Source: Dyadobacter sp. Leaf189
Lineage (GTDB): Bacteria > Bacteroidota > Bacteroidia > Cytophagales > Spirosomataceae
Assembly (NCBI RefSeq): GCF_001424405.1
Contig: NZ_LMPS01000004.1
Coordinates: forward strand, 1,050,537 to 1,114,536
Length of the DNA stretch: 64,000 bases
Direction: 5' to 3'
The notes under the pieces are model-generated. The model was not told where the DNA came from and did no database searches. It saw nothing but the letters and a program-made list of their open reading frames with translations. The position numbers and the translations under genes were made by a program. The first letter of the stretch is position 1, and each line of letters begins with the position of its first letter. Below are positions 34,866-43,134 of this stretch, one piece after another.

Positions 34866-36388
34866 TCCCATTCTACTTCAATCACATTGTCTTTAAGGTC
34901 GATCGTTGTAAAGTGTTCCCCATTCTGACGTTTGAGGGACACTTTTCCATTTTGCACCTTGGCAACCTGCTGTGACAGCACATCCTTGTTTGTTTTCTTC
35001 CTGTAAATAGCCACCAGCGAGTCAGCACTGGTAACTTCCACATCGCAGCTGCGGCCTTTGGCTTTGACCAGTTTAGCATTGTCAGGCAGGTAAGGCGCTT
35101 TTGCAAGTGCCAGCGCACGGGAAGCCTGAGGCACGCCGTATCCCACGAAATTGTTTCCGTAAGGATATAAATGCGACGATTTTTCTATTAAAGCAATCAG
35201 CTCTTTGTTTGTTAACCTGGGATTTGCCTGTAAAAGGCAGGCAGCAAACCCGGTTATTACAGGCGCAGAAAGCGAGGTACCGTACAGTGAAAAGCAGGAA
35301 ACATTGGGTTTTACATAAGATAGAAACTCGGGACCTACACTGCTGTACCCGATCCTGTTCCAGAGCTTTCCGTTGGTTGCACCTACCGAAAGTACTCCTT
35401 TTGCATCCGCGGGCGCGGATACGATCCCCCAGCTCTTATCATCCCCTTCATTGCCCGCCGAAACGATCAGCATTATTCCTTTTTTATCGGAAGCGATCTG
35501 CGCAGCACGCGAAATCGCGCTCGTTTTCCCATCCATTTGAGAAGGGATATAGTTTTCTTTCGGATCTGAAAAACCTTTGGCATAACCCAGTGAAGTATTG
35601 ATCAGACGAACACCGAGGCTGTCCATCCATTCCATTGCAGCGATCCAGTTGTCTTCCTCGCCGCGGTATTCACGCATGGAGTAGTCGGTACGCGCTAGAT
35701 AAAATTTCGCATTGGTTGCCATTCCGTACTGGATTTCATCCTGGAAATCGACACCGGCAATCGCCGCCATTACTTCGGTACCGTGCATATCAGAAAAACT
35801 CTCAGCAGAGCTGAAAAGCAATTCGCCCGGGCGGCCCGGTTTTACGTAATCGCGTATCGCTAAAATTCTTTTGTTGGAAAAAATCTGGGTAAGTGACAGG
35901 GATGAATCTGCTCCGTAAAAGCCTGCATCAATTACGCCAATGGTAACATCTTTGGCAGTAATACCTTCTTTCAGAAATGCACTGGCCTGAACCTGCGACA
36001 TCACCGGAGCCATCTGTGCTTTTTCAATGGGCTGGGTTTTGGCAACATAAAAGCCGGGGTCAATAGGCACCACTTCCTTCACAAAATCCAGTTCCCGCAC
36101 CTTCATAGCCTGCTCGCTGCTCAGCACTGCTGAAACTGCATTCAACCATTTTGAGCGGTTGATGATATGCACTGACTGCGCCTTCAAAGCTTGTTCGTAA
36201 TCTGCCCGGACAGGCAAGTCTGTTTCGTCCGATAGTGCCAGACCGAGCATTTGGCGAGTTTCCAATGTTTGCCGAGATACCGCCGGTGAGGTTCCTAAGT
36301 CTTTGTTTTTCAAATAAATCCAGTACTTGGGAGATGCTGATAAGGCAACAGGGATCAGGACAAATGCAATCAGAAGCAATCTTTTCAT
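34862..36388 (-). CDS. Secreted subtilisin-family serine protease (S8)
   Basis: The 508-residue protein has a signal peptide (MKRLLLIAFVLIPVALSASP). A propeptide-like inhibitor region runs to about residue 115. The S8 triad is clear: Asp in VTIGVIDAGFYG, His in SDMHGTEVMAAIAG and Ser in YGTSLSAPVITGFAA; the oxyanion Asn is in MLIVSAGNEGDD. About 90 residues after the domain form a beta-rich tail (LVAIYRKKTNKDVLSQQVAK) without the usual type IX sorting domain. It is likely periplasmic or secreted. The tail end overlaps the antiporter stop by four bases. Confidence 0.93.
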   Translation of the reverse strand: MKRLLLIAFVLIPVALSASPKYWIYLKNKDLGTSPAVSRQTLETRQMLGLALSDETDLPVRADYEQALKAQSVHIINRSKWLNAVSAVLSSEQAMKVRELDFVKEVVPIDPGFYVAKTQPIEKAQMAPVMSQVQASAFLKEGITAKDVTIGVIDAGFYGADSSLSLTQIFSNKRILAIRDYVKPGRPGELLFSSAESFSDMHGTEVMAAIAGVDFQDEIQYGMATNAKFYLARTDYSMREYRGEEDNWIAAMEWMDSLGVRLINTSLGYAKGFSDPKENYIPSQMDGKTSAISRAAQIASDKKGIMLIVSAGNEGDDKSWGIVSAPADAKGVLSVGATNGKLWNRIGYSSVGPEFLSYVKPNVSCFSLYGTSLSAPVITGFAACLLQANPRLTNKELIALIEKSSHLYPYGNNFVGYGVPQASRALALAKAPYLPDNAKLVKAKGRSCDVEVTSADSLVAIYRKKTNKDVLSQQVAKVQNGKVSLKRQNGEHFTTIDLKDNVIEVEWD

Positions 36389-36546
36389 GAACGAAAATCA
36401 GTTAGGTATTCTTTATTTGGTATCTGAAAAACGGATTACAGCTACACTTCTTTTACCCGAAATGTTATGCCGCAGTTATCCGCAATGATAGAACAAGTTA
36501 AACGTAATTTTACAAATTAAATTAGAGTTACAAAAAATAACCGACC

Positions 36547-37836
36547 ATGCGCTACGACCGTATTGATAAAGCCCTGTTTATAGAAAACCGCCGCCGCCTT
36601 ACCCAGTTAATGAAGCCAAAATCACTCGCTATTTTGAATTCAAATGACATTATGCCGACCAATGCAGACGGCACAATGGGCTTCAAACAGAACGCAGACC
36701 TATTTTATCTGACCGGCGCGGACCAGGAAGAAACGATGCTCCTTATTTTTCCGGATCACCCCGACCCGAAGTTCCGGGAAGTGCTGTTTTTGCGTGAAAC
36801 CAATGAGCTGATTGCGGTTTGGGAAGGTGAAAAGCTGACGAAAGCACAAGCAAAGGAGGTAACCGGTATCCAGTCGATCTTCTGGACGCACCAGTTTGAA
36901 ACTGTATTTGGAAACATCGTTTTTGAAGCTGAAAATGTTTACCTGAATACCAACGAACATACCCGGAATGATTCGCAGGTGCAAAGCCGGGACGGGCGTT
37001 TTGTGCGTGATTTCAGGGAGAGATACCCGCTGCATACCCTCCTGCGAATCGCCCCGCTCATGCACCAGTTGCGCGCGACGAAACATCCGATTGAAGTGGA
37101 ATTACTTCAAAAAGCTTGCGCAATTACCAGGTCGGGTTTTGAGCGTGTACTTAAATTTGTGAAACCCGGCGTGCACGAGTTTGAGATTGAGGCTGAGCTT
37201 GTACACGAGTTTATCCGAAACCGCTCCAAAGGATTTTCTTACCAGCCCATTATTGCATCTGGCGCAAATGCGTGTGTTTTACATTACATTCAAAATGACC
37301 AGCCTTGCAAGGACGGTGACATTATATTACTCGATGTAGCTGCCGAATACGCCAATTACGGGGCAGATCTGAGCAGGAGTATTCCCGTTAACGGGCGGTT
37401 TACCAAAAGGCAGCGTGATGTGTACGATGCTGTACTGCTCGTGTTCAAAGCTGCAAAGGGAATGCTTGTCAGTGGGAATATCTGGGACGAATACCACCGC
37501 GAAGTGGGAAAGGTAATGGAAAGCGAGCTGATCGGTCTTGGGCTGCTCTCGAAGGAAGCCATTGAAAAACAGGACCCGGACTGGCCGGCTTACAAAAAGT
37601 ACTTTCCGCATGGAACATCACATTTCCTCGGACTCGATATCCACGACGTCGGCAATAAGTACCGCCGCTTCGAACCTGGAATGGTGTTAACTTGTGAGCC
37701 AGGCATTTACATTCGTGAAGAAGGCCTGGGTATCCGCCTCGAAAACGACATTCTGATCACCGAAACCGGCAACATTGATCTCATGGCAGATATTCCTTTG
37801 GAAGCTGAGGAGATTGAGGAATTAATGAATAGCTAA
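36547..37836 (+). CDS. pepP: Xaa-Pro aminopeptidase (M24B)
   Basis: The 429-residue protein has the N-terminal AMP_N domain (FIENRRRLTQLMK, FLTGADQEETMLL) followed by the pita-bread M24 domain. Metal ligands: two Asp in DIILLDVAAEYANYGADLSR, His in FPHGTSHFLGLDIHDVG, Glu in LTCEPGIYI and Glu in GIRLENDILI. This dinuclear Mn2+ enzyme releases the N-terminal residue before proline in the cytoplasm. Length and start (MRYDRIDKALFIENR) are normal. It is probably monocistronic, with the DUF5618 gene 44 bases behind it carrying its own promoter boxes. Confidence 0.95.
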   Translation: MRYDRIDKALFIENRRRLTQLMKPKSLAILNSNDIMPTNADGTMGFKQNADLFYLTGADQEETMLLIFPDHPDPKFREVLFLRETNELIAVWEGEKLTKAQAKEVTGIQSIFWTHQFETVFGNIVFEAENVYLNTNEHTRNDSQVQSRDGRFVRDFRERYPLHTLLRIAPLMHQLRATKHPIEVELLQKACAITRSGFERVLKFVKPGVHEFEIEAELVHEFIRNRSKGFSYQPIIASGANACVLHYIQNDQPCKDGDIILLDVAAEYANYGADLSRSIPVNGRFTKRQRDVYDAVLLVFKAAKGMLVSGNIWDEYHREVGKVMESELIGLGLLSKEAIEKQDPDWPAYKKYFPHGTSHFLGLDIHDVGNKYRRFEPGMVLTCEPGIYIREEGLGIRLENDILITETGNIDLMADIPLEAEEIEELMNS

Positions 37837-37850
37837 CTTTGCTATTTTGC

Positions 37851-37858
37851 TATCTTTG
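37851..37858 (+). promoter_or_regulatory. -7 type promoter box upstream of the DUF5618 gene
   Basis: TATCTTTG fits TANNTTTG exactly and lies 22 bases before the ATG at 37881. A second exact match, TAACTTTG, lies at 37834-37841 with a TTG at 37814-37816; the two may form tandem promoters. Confidence 0.5.
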
Positions 37859-37880
37859 AACAAAAACCAAACATACACTC

Positions 37881-38273
37881 ATGAAAGAAAACACCTCCGA
37901 TTCCATTGAAGAAGCCAGACGCTATCTGGCGAATGCAAAGCAGATTTTGAGTGAAAAGGCGCGTAAAGAAGATGGTTATTTCCAAGACCAGAAGTATGTA
38001 AAAATGGCCGGGCACACAGCCTACACAGGTATTTTGCTGGTGCTCGATGAAATTTTTGGAAAGAAAACACGCGGAAGAAAAGATGTTGACTGGTATAAAC
38101 AGCATCTTTCGCAGGCTGACAAAAAGATGCTTAATTCATTTATGACCGCCTACCAGGTTTTACATCTGGATATGGCTTATGACGGAGCCAAGAGCGCCGC
38201 GCTCGCAAGGTTAGGATTGGAGGAGGCAGAAAAACTGATACATTGGGTTGAAAGAAAAACTGGCAGCGCGTGA
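37881..38273 (+). CDS. DUF5618 helical protein
   Basis: The 130-residue protein is all helical by inspection, with SIEEARRYLANAKQILSEKA and YVKMAGHTAYTGILLVLDEIFG matching DUF5618, a small family of Bacteroidota cytoplasmic proteins. The layout resembles HEPN-type four-helix bundles, but the HEPN catalytic Rx4-6H motif is not evident, and function is unknown. It is followed by a good intrinsic terminator, so it stands as a single transcription unit despite its nearness to pepP. Confidence 0.8.
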   Translation: MKENTSDSIEEARRYLANAKQILSEKARKEDGYFQDQKYVKMAGHTAYTGILLVLDEIFGKKTRGRKDVDWYKQHLSQADKKMLNSFMTAYQVLHLDMAYDGAKSAALARLGLEEAEKLIHWVERKTGSA

Positions 38274-38295
38274 TAAAAAGTCATTTAATTTGCCG

Positions 38296-38326
38296 GCCGG
38301 AGAGATTCTGATCTTTCCGGCTTTTT
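38296..38326 (+). terminator. Intrinsic terminator after the DUF5618 gene
   Basis: An 11-base-pair stem with one G-U pair (arms 38296-38306 and 38311-38321) and a TCTG loop is followed by five T. Confidence 0.88.
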
Positions 38327-38353
38327 GTTTGGGGCGATATAAAAACGCATTGC

Positions 38354-38983
38354 ATGGAATTCTTTCCTGAAGACATTTATAAACTGCTGCTATCCTTTTT
38401 CCTCGGCGCGATCATCGGCGCAGAGCGCGAGTACCGGAGCAAGTCCGCCGGCCTGCGAACCATGATCCTGATCGCGGTGGGCTCTACCCTTTTTACACTG
38501 CTATCCATTAAGGTAAGTTCCGACGCCGGCCGCATAGCCGCCAATATCGTTACCGGAATCGGCTTTATCGGTGCGGGGATCATTTTCAGGGAAAACAACC
38601 GCGTAGTAGGTATTACTACCGCGGCTATCGTGTGGGTCACAGCGGCTGTTGGGATGGGGATTGGAGCGGGTTATTATGAGGCAACTTTCGCTTGCTTTGT
38701 TATTTCAGGTATGTCGCTGGTCATCCTTGCCCCCGTTCAAAAGTTTATCCGCAAAAGAAGCCAGATCCGTAATTACAGACTTGTCTGCATTTATCAGCAG
38801 CAATCGCTCAAAGTGTACGAGGATATGTTCAAAGAACTTGATATGACCATCTTACGCGGAGAGCAAAGCCGGGTTGGAGATAAAATAACCGGTAGTTGGA
38901 CTTTACAGGGTTCCGAGAAGCATCACAATGAGCTCACCAGGCAGCTCCTGAATGATCCGGAGATCAAGGAATTTGACTTTTGA
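38354..38983 (+). CDS. MgtC/SapB-family membrane protein
   Basis: The 209-residue protein has about four or five membrane segments with the family core FFLGAIIGAEREYRSKSAGLRT, NIVTGIGFIGAGIIFRENNRVVGITTAA and WVTAAVGMGIGAGYY. A cytoplasmic domain of about 75 residues follows (SLKVYEDMFKELDM...), shaped like an ACT-type domain. In pathogens MgtC helps survival at low Mg2+ and modulates the ATP synthase; its role in free-living bacteria is not settled. No Mg2+ transporter gene is nearby. It starts 28 bases after the preceding terminator. Confidence 0.9.
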   Translation: MEFFPEDIYKLLLSFFLGAIIGAEREYRSKSAGLRTMILIAVGSTLFTLLSIKVSSDAGRIAANIVTGIGFIGAGIIFRENNRVVGITTAAIVWVTAAVGMGIGAGYYEATFACFVISGMSLVILAPVQKFIRKRSQIRNYRLVCIYQQQSLKVYEDMFKELDMTILRGEQSRVGDKITGSWTLQGSEKHHNELTRQLLNDPEIKEFDF

Positions 38984-39186
38984 AAATGACGGATATCATT
39001 CGTCTCACATTAGTTTTTAATTAAAATTGAAGCCTCAAACGCGTAAAATGAGTTTTCCAGCCACATCAAACCGTTATAATAGTTGTTAGGGAAACTTTAT
39101 AAAGTGAAATAAACATTTATACTAAAACAACCCGAAACCTTACTGATTTGCCTGCTGGCATTTAAGTCCGTTTTCCTTTTAAAAAA
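38984..39186. promoter_or_regulatory. Upstream region of the ebo operon
   Basis: This 203-base AT-rich gap must hold the ebo promoter. It contains a 12-base A/T palindrome TTTTAATTAAAA at 39015-39026 and a TGATTTG near 39144-39150 that only loosely resembles a -7 box. I cannot place the promoter with confidence, and no regulator gene is adjacent. Confidence 0.4.
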
Positions 39187-40038
39187 ATGTCTGACATAGT
39201 TAAGCAAAAGCTTTGGGAGATAATCAGCCGGAACACTTCTGCTACGGAATCCGAATGGTTACAGCAAAAAGGATCTGCTGCACCTCTTGAATTAATGACC
39301 GCTTTCGTAGCAGCCCCGCGCTTTCTTGCCAAGAAAATCGTGGAGGTATCCGAAGACGAACAATGGTCGCTCGATACGGAGATACCTGGCTTTTCAGTGA
39401 ATAACTGGTCGCTCGTGCGTTTGAGCCGCGTGTGGCTGCTGACCCAGCTGGATCCTTCGGACAAAAGTGAGTACGTCAAAAACATCGAAACGCTTTTTGA
39501 CACAGCCGAAATGAACGAGCTGGTTGCATTGTATGCTGCATTGCCGCTGCTCTCCTACCCCGATCAGTGGCTCTTCAGGGCTACCGATGCGGTTCGCTCC
39601 AACATGGGTTTTGTGTTTGATGCGATTGCGCTGCATAACCCCTATCCTGAAAAGTATTTCAACGAACTCGCCTGGAACCAGCTGGTGCTGAAAACCATCT
39701 TCAACGACAAGCCTATTCATTTGATCGAGGGACTGGCAAACAGGGCCAATGAAAAGCTAGCGATGACACTGTCCGATTTTGCGCATGAGCGATGGGCAGC
39801 CGGCCGGAGTGTAGGTCCGCAAGTTTGGCGGCTCGTGGGCAAGTTTATGAACCAGGCTTTGCTCGCTGATATGCAGCACCTTTTTGAATCCCAGAACGGC
39901 GATGACCGGAAGGCGGCAGCATTAGCCTGCTCCGAATCTTCCCTGCCGAATGCGAAATACCTTTTGGCCAAATATACAGATCTCGAAAAATCTGTCAGAT
40001 CAGGTGAACTGACCTGGACCCAACTTGAACATTCATAA
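39187..40038 (+). CDS. eboA: EboA, ebo-cluster protein of unknown activity
   Basis: This 283-residue protein is the first gene of a six-gene ebo block. It is helical throughout, without signal peptide or membrane segment; PRFLAKKIVEVSEDE, WSLVRLSRVWLLTQLD, LPLLSYPDQWLFRATDAVRSNMGFVFDAIALHNPYPEKYFNELAWNQ are typical of EboA. No catalytic motif can be named; a scaffold or carrier role is possible. In cyanobacteria, ebo genes are needed to move a scytonemin precursor to the periplasm, and the cluster also occurs in eustigmatophyte plastids. EboB starts two bases after its stop. Confidence 0.88.
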   Translation: MSDIVKQKLWEIISRNTSATESEWLQQKGSAAPLELMTAFVAAPRFLAKKIVEVSEDEQWSLDTEIPGFSVNNWSLVRLSRVWLLTQLDPSDKSEYVKNIETLFDTAEMNELVALYAALPLLSYPDQWLFRATDAVRSNMGFVFDAIALHNPYPEKYFNELAWNQLVLKTIFNDKPIHLIEGLANRANEKLAMTLSDFAHERWAAGRSVGPQVWRLVGKFMNQALLADMQHLFESQNGDDRKAAALACSESSLPNAKYLLAKYTDLEKSVRSGELTWTQLEHS

Positions 40039-40040
40039 TT

Positions 40041-41063
40041 ATGTGCTTAAACCCCAATGAAGCCGCGACTAACCCTTCGCACTTTGAAGAAAGCGATGAG
40101 ACAGCAGCCGCGCACCGCGATATTGCCTGGAACGATTACCGTGACCTGATCAAAGGAATGCGCTTTTTTGATCCGCATATCCACATGGTTTCCCGCACTA
40201 CCGACGATTACCAGGCCATGCACCAGGCGGGGATCGTTGCATTGATCGAACCTGCTTTCTGGGTTGGCCAGCCGCGTACCGGGCTTTCGAGCTTCAAAGA
40301 TTATTACAGCAGTCTGGTAGGCTGGGAAAGATTCCGCTCCTCTCAGTTCGGTATCAAGCATTATTGTACGATGGGATTAAACTCCCGCGAAGCAAACAAT
40401 GAGCCGCTTGCCGAGCAGGTAATGGAAATTTTACCGCTTTATATATACAAAGAAGGTGTCGTAGGTGTCGGTGAAATTGGTTTTGATGATCAGACACCGG
40501 CTGAGGAAAAGTATTACAGACTGCAACTCGAACTGGCCAAAGAAGCCAAGCTGCCGGTGCAGATCCACACGCCGCACCGCGACAAAAAGAAAGGTACCGA
40601 ACGCTCCATGGCGATCGCGATCGAGCACGGCATTGATCCTTCGTGGGTGATTGTAGACCATAACAATGAAGAAACCGTGAAAAGCGTGCTTGACCAGGGC
40701 TTCTGGGCTGCATTCACGATTTATCCTTTTACCAAAATGGGAAATGAACGGATGGTAAAAGTAGTGGAACAATATGGTCCCGAACGCATTATGATCAACT
40801 CCGCAGCCGACTGGGGGATTTCCGATCCGCTCGCTATTCCGAAAACAGCTGCATTGATGAAAATGAAAGGGATTTCAGACGAGGCGATCCGGCAGGTAAC
40901 TTACCAGAATGCGATCGATGCTTTTGGTAAAAGCGGACAGATTGATGTAAGTGATTTTGAAAACGGCTACGAGGTCGACCAGACTGCAAAGTTTCACGGA
41001 AACAGCATTCTGCGCGGCGGCCAGCAGCCCGCCCCTGTCAAAGAATCCCTAGTGATCCGGTAA
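40041..41063 (+). CDS. eboB: EboB, TatD-family metal-dependent hydrolase
   Basis: The 340-residue protein is an amidohydrolase-superfamily TIM barrel close to TatD. Metal-ligand positions are kept: the HxH pair in FFDPHIHMVS, Glu in GVVGVGEIGFDD, His in VQIHTPHRD, His in WVIVDHNNEE and Asp in INSAADWGISD. TatD proteins are nucleases or hydrolases, but EboB is thought to act on a cluster-specific metabolite; that is inference from context. About 40 residues at the N-terminus and a C-terminal tail extend beyond the barrel. It lies two bases after eboA and one base before eboC. Confidence 0.9.
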   Translation: MCLNPNEAATNPSHFEESDETAAAHRDIAWNDYRDLIKGMRFFDPHIHMVSRTTDDYQAMHQAGIVALIEPAFWVGQPRTGLSSFKDYYSSLVGWERFRSSQFGIKHYCTMGLNSREANNEPLAEQVMEILPLYIYKEGVVGVGEIGFDDQTPAEEKYYRLQLELAKEAKLPVQIHTPHRDKKKGTERSMAIAIEHGIDPSWVIVDHNNEETVKSVLDQGFWAAFTIYPFTKMGNERMVKVVEQYGPERIMINSAADWGISDPLAIPKTAALMKMKGISDEAIRQVTYQNAIDAFGKSGQIDVSDFENGYEVDQTAKFHGNSILRGGQQPAPVKESLVIR

Positions 41064-41064
41064 C

Positions 41065-41934
41065 GTGAGCAGCATTAAACCCTATTTACAACTAACGCGC
41101 CCGGCTAACCTGGTCACCGCCATTGCCGACATTCTCGCTGGCCTTGCGATCGCCCAGTTTACCTTTTCTGATTTCTCACCTGCATGGCTGGTTGCTTCCA
41201 CGTTGGGACTTTACGGAGGCGGCGTGGTGATGAATGATGTTTTCGATGCCAAGCTCGACAGTATCGAGCGCCCGGAAAGACCAATCCCAAGTGGCAAAGT
41301 ACCGCTTGTTTCGGCTACTTTCATGGGCATCTCCCTGCTGGTATTTGGAATGCTATCCGCAGCACTTTTCAGCGGATTAAGCGGTCTTATCGCAGTTATT
41401 ATCGCATTGCTGACGATTTTGTATAATCGTTTTGCCAAACACCACGCATTCATGGGCCCACTTACGATGGGTATGTGCCGCGGCGCCAATCTGATACTCG
41501 GAATGAGCGTGATACCCGAGTCATTTCAAAAATATGGCTGGATCGCATTGCTACCAATCGCTTACATTTTTGCGATTACGATGATCAGTCAGGACGAAGT
41601 ACACGGCGGGAAAAAGCGGACTTTGTATATCGCTGCACTGCTTTACGCGATTGTACTTGCCGCTCAGCTGACGATTGCCGGTCGGGAAGGAAATATATTG
41701 TTCACAATTCCATTCGTTTTGTTGCATGCCTGGCTGATTGGCCGGCCGTTATGGAATGCGATACAAAATCCCGTTGGTCCGCTGATCGGCAAGGCGGTGA
41801 AGGCGGGGGTCATTTCGCTTATTGTGATGAATGCCTCCTACTGCGTAGCTTTTGGTTTGCTGCCGCTTGGCCTGGCTGTACTCGCATTACTGCCGCTGTC
41901 TATGCTGCTCGCCCGGGTTTTCGCCGTAACTTAG
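41065..41934 (+). CDS. eboC: EboC, UbiA-like prenyltransferase
   Basis: The start is GTG 41065, one base after the eboB stop. The 289-residue membrane protein has about eight segments and both UbiA motifs: the first in NDVFDAKLDSIERPERPIPS and the second, altered, in MISQDEVHGGKKRT. The first motif keeps its Mg2+-binding Asp residues. The second is an ebo-type form, with DEVHGGK where UbiA enzymes usually have DxxxD. EboC would attach an isoprenoid chain to a ring compound or handle a polyprenyl-linked intermediate in the membrane; substrate unknown. In contrast to the UbiA-like gene at 10934, this protein retains the first motif. Confidence 0.9.
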   Translation: MSSIKPYLQLTRPANLVTAIADILAGLAIAQFTFSDFSPAWLVASTLGLYGGGVVMNDVFDAKLDSIERPERPIPSGKVPLVSATFMGISLLVFGMLSAALFSGLSGLIAVIIALLTILYNRFAKHHAFMGPLTMGMCRGANLILGMSVIPESFQKYGWIALLPIAYIFAITMISQDEVHGGKKRTLYIAALLYAIVLAAQLTIAGREGNILFTIPFVLLHAWLIGRPLWNAIQNPVGPLIGKAVKAGVISLIVMNASYCVAFGLLPLGLAVLALLPLSMLLARVFAVT

Positions 41935-41961
41935 TATTAAAATAAACCCATATTGCATTCA

Positions 41962-43134
41962 ATGTCTTTTTCAATGCAAACCATACAACAGCGTTTCCAA
42001 ATAGAATATAATTATGCGGTGTACTTCACACAGCAGTTGTTCAGTGCAAATAATCCTTTACTGAAAGATTTTTTCAATGGATTTTTGGAAGAAGGCTTTC
42101 AGAGAAAAGCACTGGTGATCGTGGACGAAGGTTTCGCCGCATTTCATCCGACACTTTCCGAGGAGATCAAAATGTACTTTACAACAGCAGTACCTCAGAT
42201 CCAGCTTGCTGCTAACATCATGATCATACCTGGGGGCGAAGCTTGCAAGAATGATCCTGCATTATTTGAAAGTCTGGTAGAAGCCGTTGACGTACACGGT
42301 ATCGACCGCCATTCTTTTGTAATTGGGATAGGCGGCGGCGCGGTACTCGATCTGGTAGGTTATGCTGCGGCAGTTTCACACCGGGGTATCAAGCTGATCC
42401 GCATTCCAACTACTGTTTTGGCACAAAACGACTCAGGGGTTGGTGTTAAAAACAGTATTAACTTCCGTGGAAAGAAAAACTTCCTGGGCACGTTTGCGCC
42501 ACCTGTGGCTGTTTTCAATGATCTTACTTTTTTGCGGACACTAGATGACAGAGACTGGCGCGCCGGAATCGCAGAGGCAATTAAAGTTGCATTGATCAAG
42601 GATGCCGCTTTTTTTGAATGGATTGAAGCAAACGCAGAAGCACTGGCGGCCCGCGACGAGCAAGTAATGGCTTACCTGATCCATCGCTGCGCCGAAATGC
42701 ACACCGATCACATTGCAGGTGGCGACCCGTTTGAATTCGGTTCTTCCCGGCCACTCGATTTCGGTCACTGGGCTGCACATAAATTAGAGTATCTTACTAA
42801 TTTCCAGGTTCGCCACGGAGAAGCGGTGGCAATTGGTATTGCATTGGATTGTGTATATGCTACAAAAATCGGTATGCTCGCCGAAGCAGACCTGACCCGC
42901 ATTCTGGACGTTTTGAACAAGCTGGGTTTTGAATTATATCATTCCAAACTGGCTGAAAATGACAAGATCAACCTGCGGAATGGATTGCATGAGTTCAGGG
43001 AACATTTGGGCGGCAGACTGACCATTATGTTACTTGAAAGAATTGGCAAAGGTGTTGAGGTACACGAGCTGGACGCAGATATCATCGCACAATCGGTTGA
43101 TTATCTGGAAAGCTCAAAAATAATCCACGCATAA
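41962..43134 (+). CDS. eboD: EboD, 3-dehydroquinate-synthase-like cyclase
   Basis: ATG 41962 is used; TTG 41953 is also in frame. The roughly 390-residue protein is a sugar phosphate cyclase of the DHQ-synthase superfamily. The NAD+-binding VIGIGGGAVLDLVGYAAA, then RIPTTVLAQNDSGVGVKNSINFRGKKNFLG, and the metal triad Glu205 (AGIAEAIKVALIKD), His269 (DFGHWAAHKLE) and His285 (VRHGEAVAIG) are all present, so it is expected to be an active Zn2+/Co2+-dependent, NAD+-cycling enzyme. Ebo-type members do not appear to be AroB; related cyclases make 2-epi-5-epi-valiolone or similar cyclitols from sugar 7-phosphates. The product is unknown. EboE overlaps its stop by one base. Confidence 0.92.
   Translation: MSFSMQTIQQRFQIEYNYAVYFTQQLFSANNPLLKDFFNGFLEEGFQRKALVIVDEGFAAFHPTLSEEIKMYFTTAVPQIQLAANIMIIPGGEACKNDPALFESLVEAVDVHGIDRHSFVIGIGGGAVLDLVGYAAAVSHRGIKLIRIPTTVLAQNDSGVGVKNSINFRGKKNFLGTFAPPVAVFNDLTFLRTLDDRDWRAGIAEAIKVALIKDAAFFEWIEANAEALAARDEQVMAYLIHRCAEMHTDHIAGGDPFEFGSSRPLDFGHWAAHKLEYLTNFQVRHGEAVAIGIALDCVYATKIGMLAEADLTRILDVLNKLGFELYHSKLAENDKINLRNGLHEFREHLGGRLTIMLLERIGKGVEVHELDADIIAQSVDYLESSKIIHA

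Noticed and set aside
39015..39026. TTTTAATTAAAA palindrome as an ebo operator
   Set aside because: A low-complexity A/T palindrome of this size is expected by chance in AT-rich spacers; no regulator is adjacent.
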